A stretch of 64,000 nt of DNA from Lachancea thermotolerans CBS 6340 (taxonomy: Eukaryota > Ascomycota > Saccharomycetes > Saccharomycetales > Saccharomycetaceae). Positions within the stretch are counted from its first letter, which is position 1. The number at the start of each line of letters is the position of its first letter. The DNA lies in assembly GCF_000142805.1 (NCBI RefSeq), contig NC_013078.1, positions 372,001-436,000 on the forward strand. Reading direction: 5' to 3'. This document shows, one piece after another, positions 58,626 through 64,000 of this stretch. The notes under the pieces were generated by a model that worked only from the letters and a program-made list of their open reading frames with translations, had not been told where the DNA came from and did no database searches. The translations under genes were made by a program, and so were the position numbers.

Positions 58626-61568
58626 TTAATCCGAACGCGCATCTGTCTTGTTGAGTTCGTTTTCAATCCATTTGCCGGAAGATGGATCTTTCTTCAGCTC
58701 AGCAGTAGGGAAGTAGTGATAGTTGGTTTTCAGAGAAATTGCAAACGGGACGTTGTCAAACGTTACCAGTCGAATTTTGCAGTATGTGTTGTCTGGAATG
58801 GTTTTCACAACCTTCACAAAAGTGTCGAGGTCAGGCGTCTCAATTTCGTTGATGTGGGTGATAAAATTAGTGGCTGCTATGCCGTACTGTGTTGCAGGTG
58901 ATGATTGTCCTCTGAAAGTGCAATAAACACTGCTAGGAATATCCATCATAGCTTGCAAGACCGCGTGATGTGGTGCCTGCAAAATGCAGCCAGCAAAAAT
59001 TGCGAAGTGCGACGTCTCATTGATTTCACGAGTTTTCACGGAGAGATCCACGATCTTCCCATTTCTCACGAGCTTAAACTCAAGCACTTGCTCTTCGTTA
59101 GCTCCTTCACCCGAGGTTACGATTCCATCCAGGTCCCTCATTTCTTTAACAAGTTTTCCTCCAACACACAAAATTACGTCGCCAGGATACAACTTGTCTT
59201 TCTCGTTAGTGAAGGACACTCTTGTAACATTCATGAACTGAAGTCTGTTTTCAGACTCTTGCTCCATTTTAGAAATCCACTCTTCAGGGACTCCGCGGAT
59301 TCTGGCTTGTGCAACAGAAATTGAGCCGAACCCTGCATCGACGATATTGATTCTAGGTTTCTTGCCCTCTTTCAGTAAATCGATTACAGACTTCAAATCC
59401 GCCATATCCAGGCCCATCAAGTATACCTTTTCTTTCCCGTCCTGAATCTCACCAAGGAATGATAACCATAACGCCCTTACCGTCCCATCATCATCTGCTA
59501 AAATTCCAGAGTTGCATCTCGAGCTTACGTTGCAGTCGATACCAATGGCTTCTAAATTCGTGGCTCTGTACCTAGGGATTAAGTTGCTTGGCACACTCAA
59601 AGAAGAAATGTCCGTCACCTTTGTATCAGAGGACACAAGCCTGTTGTTATGGGTGTATCCAATAAAGTGAGCCTTGTCGCCCCTCTTCATTCTGGCAAAA
59701 GACAGCTTTGGAGTTTCAACAGGAGCTAAAACTAAAGCAGGGTCATACTTTACAACAGCGTAGTTCTGAGTAGGATGTAGGAATGTTACCTCAGCAGGAA
59801 GGATCACCGAGTCTGCAATTGTGACGAACACGTCCAGGCAGTCGTGAGGTATAACACGGCGCGAGACAACAACATATCCTTGGTTAGCATCGACAACAAG
59901 TCCTGATGCTTTTCGAGGCTCTGCTGAGAGTGAATCAAGAGGTATAGGGGAAATCGAACTAACCATCACAAGACTTCTGGAGAGCTTGGCTAATTGTTTA
60001 TTGTCTATCGAAAGGTCAATGAATTTGGCCTCGTGAGAAACTTCGGGAAGAGGAGGCAAAGGGTCGGCAACGTTTTTGTAGTCCCAAATACCCGTCGTGT
60101 CATTTCTTTCATAAATTCTGAATTCACTACACCAATGGCGGTCGATGTAAACACTGGCAACATGGGGAGAGTGTTGGTCCGTTAAATGGTGATACCTCAC
60201 CGTTACACGCTTCCGGTCGGGCACTTTCTTCATTACTTCAATAAAAGTTTCTAACGTTGGAGTTTCTTGGTTGTCAATAGCGTCAACGATCCAGCCAACT
60301 TTCTCCTTTGAGTCGAAATTGAAAGAGCCTGACGCGCTACTCAAGAACACACCACGAACAGGGATGGCATAAAACCTGGCCATCTGGTAAGAAAGTTCAT
60401 TGAAAGTGGCACCGCAAACCTCTAAATAGGAAGATGGCGTTATGGCGTGTAGGTCACCAACTTCGCAACTCACCTTAATGTCTTTGCCCCCACGTTGGAT
60501 CAGCAGCTCAATCGTTTGCCCTACACTTCTATCCAATATATCGTCAACTTGTATGAAAGAAGCTATCAACTCACCATTGATGGAAATAAGCGTATCTCCT
60601 TCTTTGATCTTATTGTCACCCGGACCTTCTCGTAGCACTGTTTCAGCCACTAGCAAGCCGATGCGATCTGGGAACTGTTTGCGCGCATCCGCTTCACGAT
60701 CCGGTGTTAGTCCTAGTCTTCGACATTCATCATAGGGCCTTAAAATCCACTGAGTCTGAATAGTGCCTCTGGTAACGGCTTTTTTGGCTCTGATGCAGTT
60801 AAGTGCCCTCAGGATTCTGTTTACAGGTAAAAAAAAGTCTGTTGAAGCTTCTGTCGAACCACCGGCTTGAAGGGCAACCGCATGTCCATCAATGTTAACG
60901 ACCGGTGAACCAGACGACCCTCCTGAAGCTGATGCCGCGGCCTGGATGTATTCTGTGTTGAAGTCATTGTATGTTAGTTCACCATAATCTGGGGCGTTCC
61001 TGTCAATTCTGCTGATAAATCCTGCCAAAATACTAAGCTTTTCGCCTGCGTCATTACCAATGACCCTGATCTCAGATCCGACTTTCGCGAGCGAGGGCTT
61101 AAGCTCAAGTGCGCAAACTTGCATATATTTGATATTTTTTGGGTCAAACTTCAAAAAGCCGAAGTCATGAACTGGGTCTCTGTAAATGGGAATGACGTCA
61201 CATTCTTCGTGGTTGTCAAAGACGGCATAACCGACAAATGGACCAGCACCAACAACATGCCTGTTGGTGAGAATTATGCCTAGTTCAGAGTCCACAACAA
61301 ACCCAGTAGCTTCGGAAACCAAGGCCGAGTCGCAGTCGAACGGAGCCACCTGCGAAAAATGTATGGACACCACAGAGCTCACAACCTTGGATATGGTGGT
61401 TTGCCACTGGGCATTGTTGATTGGCTCCTCAACGATTTCTTCCTCTACAAACGAAACTTCCTCATCAGAGGAATCGAAGTGCCCTCCGTTGGCGGCTTGT
61501 AGTTTAGTGCGGCCATTGCACTCAGAGTCACTAAGCTCAGAGTGCGTTCTCTTAGCATTTAAACTCAT
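58626..61568 (-). CDS. NMA111: HtrA-type nuclear serine protease Nma111
   Basis: The 980-residue protein has two tandem HtrA-like halves, each with a protease domain and PDZ domains. The N-terminal half has the catalytic triad: His in LTNRHVVG, Asp in DPVHDFGFLKFD, and Ser in SGGSSGSPVVN. The second half is a degenerate protease copy lacking a GNSGGP-type site, with its own PDZ regions. Nma111 is nuclear, promotes apoptosis-like death and cleaves Bir1. A predicted basic NLS-type stretch is near the N-terminus (NAKRTHS). The ATG is at 61568. Length matches S. cerevisiae Nma111 (997). It is divergent from no neighbour; ORC6 lies upstream on the same strand. Confidence 0.95.
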   Translation of the reverse strand: MSLNAKRTHSELSDSECNGRTKLQAANGGHFDSSDEEVSFVEEEIVEEPINNAQWQTTISKVVSSVVSIHFSQVAPFDCDSALVSEATGFVVDSELGIILTNRHVVGAGPFVGYAVFDNHEECDVIPIYRDPVHDFGFLKFDPKNIKYMQVCALELKPSLAKVGSEIRVIGNDAGEKLSILAGFISRIDRNAPDYGELTYNDFNTEYIQAAASASGGSSGSPVVNIDGHAVALQAGGSTEASTDFFLPVNRILRALNCIRAKKAVTRGTIQTQWILRPYDECRRLGLTPDREADARKQFPDRIGLLVAETVLREGPGDNKIKEGDTLISINGELIASFIQVDDILDRSVGQTIELLIQRGGKDIKVSCEVGDLHAITPSSYLEVCGATFNELSYQMARFYAIPVRGVFLSSASGSFNFDSKEKVGWIVDAIDNQETPTLETFIEVMKKVPDRKRVTVRYHHLTDQHSPHVASVYIDRHWCSEFRIYERNDTTGIWDYKNVADPLPPLPEVSHEAKFIDLSIDNKQLAKLSRSLVMVSSISPIPLDSLSAEPRKASGLVVDANQGYVVVSRRVIPHDCLDVFVTIADSVILPAEVTFLHPTQNYAVVKYDPALVLAPVETPKLSFARMKRGDKAHFIGYTHNNRLVSSDTKVTDISSLSVPSNLIPRYRATNLEAIGIDCNVSSRCNSGILADDDGTVRALWLSFLGEIQDGKEKVYLMGLDMADLKSVIDLLKEGKKPRINIVDAGFGSISVAQARIRGVPEEWISKMEQESENRLQFMNVTRVSFTNEKDKLYPGDVILCVGGKLVKEMRDLDGIVTSGEGANEEQVLEFKLVRNGKIVDLSVKTREINETSHFAIFAGCILQAPHHAVLQAMMDIPSSVYCTFRGQSSPATQYGIAATNFITHINEIETPDLDTFVKVVKTIPDNTYCKIRLVTFDNVPFAISLKTNYHYFPTAELKKDPSSGKWIENELNKTDARSD

Positions 61569-61846
61569 GGTGTGAAATTTTCTGATCTGTTCCTGTTTTG
61601 TTCAGAAAGCAATTGAGTTGACAGATTAGCCAAATGAAATAGTTGGAATGCGTCACTCACTTAATAAAGAGAAGCAAACTGAGCACAATGCAAGTTGTGT
61701 TTAAACGCGCTGTGTAGAATTAACTTCCTTTTGTATAAATTTTTCTAAACTTCAGAACTAACGCTAAGATGATTAAAAACTGTAATGGTCAAGGGTTATT
61801 ACATATCACATGATAAATCAGAACTTTGCAAATTGGAAGCGCCCTT

Positions 61847-63127
61847 CTATCCGTCTCTTAGTGAAATGTCAGTTATTATGTTGTGCTTCCAAATTTCAAA
61901 TTGCTCGTCAGTCGCTATGTTGGTAGCGCGCTGAAGCATGTTGCCAAGTCTTATCGCTATGGCTTCCTCATAAACAACCCCATCGAAGTAGTCATATTGA
62001 ACTTTGAGATTGCGATACCACTTTTCGCCATCAATGAGTTCACGCACAATTCGCATTGATTCCTTTATTTCCGTAACGTCGTTGGTTTTCATTAACAATG
62101 ACATTTTCTGGTATAGGTACTCATTCACTCTTGGATCTTTTCGTCTTTTCTCATTGAAAATGACTTGGCAACAATTCAGGATCAGACCACAGACCAGCTG
62201 AAATGGAAACACTAGGTAAGTTGCGTGTTCAAAGAATTGATCAAGAATGCGATATGCTAGGTCGCTTGGAATTTCGAAATGGTTACACAACTCAACGATC
62301 TCGGCGGCAGTCATTTTGTAGTACTTTTTGTAAAGGAGACATGCGCGTGCACTGTTTGGGGCATCACCACGATCCGGGATCCGCCTTTTCTTTGGAGATG
62401 GGGTTTTTGCGCTAGCTGACGCACTTCTCTTGCGAGGAGTTACAGGCATACTTGAATTCTCCACTTCAGCATACCGTGTACCCTCTCTAACCTCACCTTC
62501 TCCGCTACTAGCTGAGTTAACCTTTCTTGAAGCCAGAGTGAGATCTCTTTCATCTTCTGCGTCTTCAACCTCAAAAGTCAGCTTTCTTCGAGTAGTTCGT
62601 ATTTTGTTTGCTTCGTCCTCAGTTGCTGGCTCCGGAGACGCTGTTTGTTGATTTTCTAATGCTTTTGGCGGCAAGTTTGCTTTAGTGGGGGTACCGAATA
62701 GTTGTTTTCTCATCTCTTTGGGGTCCATGGCCGTGAAACGGCCTCCATTTTTCACAGGGCTCCTTTGTTTCACAGGACTTGGCGACCACCCGATGCTTTT
62801 GACTGGCGAGCTCGTCAAAATCGAACTTTTAAGAATATCAAGAAGCTTGGTTGCCTGCCGCGGCTCCAGCGGGATTTTGTCTCTTCTGTATCGCAGGTCA
62901 GGCTCATACTTTTCTGAGAGTTTCTCGGCAGCAATGAACGCACAAAGATGTCCTCTGGCAGTTTCCTCATGTTGCTTTAGCATCACCTTTGATAGTGAGA
63001 CATTGTATAGTGTTGAAGTTGTAGTTTGCAACTTCTTCAGTCGACCTTGAGACCAATCGTTCTTTGGATCATCAAACTCAATACTCAAAATGTCACACAC
63101 ACATCTCCTCACCTGCTGCGTAGACAT
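61847..63127 (-). CDS. ORC6: Origin recognition complex subunit Orc6
   Basis: The 426-residue protein is the smallest ORC subunit and helps load Mcm2-7 at origins. The N-terminal TFIIB-like domain (about 1-110) contains NVSLSKVMLKQHEETARGHL and RRDKIPLEPRQATKLLD. The CDK-rich linker has repeated SPVK/SPxK sites (SPVKSIGWSPSPVKQRSPVKNGG, quoted in parts) followed by FGTPTKAN. The C-terminal domain has KKYYKMTAAEIVELCNHFEI and FNEKRRKDPRVNEYL. The ATG is at 63127. Length is close to S. cerevisiae Orc6 (435). In S. cerevisiae ORC6 (YHR118C) lies between TOM71 and SET1; here NMA111 separates it from TOM70. Confidence 0.95.
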   Translation of the reverse strand: MSTQQVRRCVCDILSIEFDDPKNDWSQGRLKKLQTTTSTLYNVSLSKVMLKQHEETARGHLCAFIAAEKLSEKYEPDLRYRRDKIPLEPRQATKLLDILKSSILTSSPVKSIGWSPSPVKQRSPVKNGGRFTAMDPKEMRKQLFGTPTKANLPPKALENQQTASPEPATEDEANKIRTTRRKLTFEVEDAEDERDLTLASRKVNSASSGEGEVREGTRYAEVENSSMPVTPRKRSASASAKTPSPKKRRIPDRGDAPNSARACLLYKKYYKMTAAEIVELCNHFEIPSDLAYRILDQFFEHATYLVFPFQLVCGLILNCCQVIFNEKRRKDPRVNEYLYQKMSLLMKTNDVTEIKESMRIVRELIDGEKWYRNLKVQYDYFDGVVYEEAIAIRLGNMLQRATNIATDEQFEIWKHNIITDISLRDG

Positions 63128-63557
63128 TAATCACTAGATGATGTTTCTTTAGTATCCTTAATTGTTTTAGGAGATTGCCATATGTTGATCTGCTTGGTAG
63201 TTCATTAGATATTTCATTTTCAATTTGATCAGCTGTAAAGTAAATACTCGCCTCAAATACACTATCAATGGTAGCCAACGGGAGTTAGAGGCTATTCTGT
63301 CACCGAATGCCAGGCTCATTAACAGCAGCGTATGGCATAGAGGGTGAGAATGAGAGCAGCAGTCTTCCCCAGCTAAACTTGGACCTTCTGTTGAATATCA
63401 TAATATACGTCAATACATCGAAGCTCTTTTTTTGTATGAGAGACGCGTTTTACAGTACCTTTCGCAGCACATCGCGACCAGTAAAGTTAACGTCTTTTAT
63501 TGTTTCGGGCTTTTTTTGCTCACATTTTGGATTCTTGGTGACCTCCACTACTTCGCG
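63128..63557. other. Divergent promoter ORC6/SET1
   Basis: A 430-bp gap between the divergent genes. A 61-codon minus-strand frame here has no ATG and is not accepted as a gene. Confidence 0.5.
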
Positions 63558-64000
63558 ATGTCTGACTACTATGGCCGAGGCTACGATTCACCGTATCAAC
63601 GATATTCCAGAGGACACAACGGAAGAAGAGCCGGTAGGCGACACGGTGGTCGGCCTCCTAAGAGGGAGTCCCATCAATATGGATACTCGCGAAGGGATGA
63701 GTATCTGCACGGTGAAACATACTTTCCGCCTTCCTCTAGAATGTCCAAACCGGTAAACGCGGTTGTGGAACCTTTAAGACCAAAGCCTCAGCTAAGGTTC
63801 AATAATGACAGCTTTAGAGAAAAGTATCATTACTTCGATCCTGTATCGGAAAAACTACTTCATCGAGACGAAATGAAGTCATGGGCTTCGGAAAAGCTTC
63901 CAAAGACGGGATACGTCATTGTACAGGATCAATCAAAAGACAAAACGCGAGCCGTCATGAAGCCAAGGTGCCCTGACCAGAAGGCAGTTGACCCGAGGTC
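63558..64000 (+). CDS. SET1: Histone H3-Lys4 methyltransferase Set1, N-terminus (partial)
   Basis: The gene starts at the ATG at 63558 (MSDYYGRGYDSPYQRYSRG) and runs off the window after 147 codons; the SET domain is not included. The N-terminus is Arg/Tyr/Gly-rich. The later part resembles S. cerevisiae Set1: LRFNNDSFREKYHYFDPVSE and later TGYVIVQDQSKDKTRAV, ending near KAVDPR. Set1 methylates H3 Lys4 in COMPASS. The position next to ORC6 agrees with YHR118C-YHR119W. Confidence 0.9.
   Translation, partial: MSDYYGRGYDSPYQRYSRGHNGRRAGRRHGGRPPKRESHQYGYSRRDEYLHGETYFPPSSRMSKPVNAVVEPLRPKPQLRFNNDSFREKYHYFDPVSEKLLHRDEMKSWASEKLPKTGYVIVQDQSKDKTRAVMKPRCPDQKAVDPR

Noticed and set aside
63093-63278. 61-codon minus-strand frame upstream of ORC6
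   Set aside because: It starts with TTG and overlaps the ORC6 start in another frame; no ATG and no support.

Overview
This window looks like nuclear DNA of a budding yeast of the family Saccharomycetaceae that did not go through the whole-genome duplication; a Lachancea-like genome is my best guess, but no sequence here fixes the genus. The evidence is dense, mostly intron-less genes with one-to-one counterparts in Saccharomyces cerevisiae. Gene order interleaves pairs of S. cerevisiae blocks that arose by duplication: YDL17x with YLR19x, YER08x with YBL05x, and YNL12x with YHR11x. S. cerevisiae names below come from protein resemblance recalled from memory, not from a search.

Layout. 0-8.6 kb: the end of PFK2 (glycolysis), then KAR5, AEP1 and RIM9 in the same order as S. 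cerevisiae YMR065W-YMR063W, then DHR2. 8.6-11.8 kb: a gene-poor gap with a decayed Ty1/copia fossil and the GLT1 promoter. 11.8-24.6 kb: GLT1 and PAR32 (both nitrogen related, tail to tail), HCR1, DLD1, an LEA-like mitochondrial protein and PEX13, in an increasingly GC-rich stretch. 24.9-26.8 kb: a tRNA-Ala(AGC) gene and MMR1. 28.2-41.8 kb: ILV1, AIM10, SBH1, PIN4, an ADH6-like reductase, SAS3 and a single DOT6/TOD6 ancestor. 41.8-48.4 kb: an accessory region holding a 3.35-kb DNA transposon with two genes, GC-rich non-coding DNA with a short tandem repeat, and a lone periplasmic-binding-protein-like gene. 49-64 kb: DCP2, NCS2, COX23, TOM70, an unrecognised small gene, the bL35m ribosomal protein gene, NMA111, ORC6 and the start of SET1.

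The most unusual object is the transposon at 43191-46539. It has 43-bp terminal inverted repeats (one mismatch) flanked by a 3-bp GGT direct repeat. It carries a DDE transposase of PIF/Harbinger type and, converging on it, a second protein with a Myb/SANT-like domain and a coiled coil. The Myb-like gene is fully open and the transposase domain is uninterrupted, but the transposase reading frame has no ATG at its 5' end. I know of no described PIF/Harbinger element in Saccharomycetaceae, so this is the best candidate for something new.

Regulatory links seen directly: Ste12-type sites beside KAR5, Gcn4-type sites before both GLT1 and ILV1, GATA sites before GLT1, and several CACGTG sites, including a palindromic pair beside the transposon.
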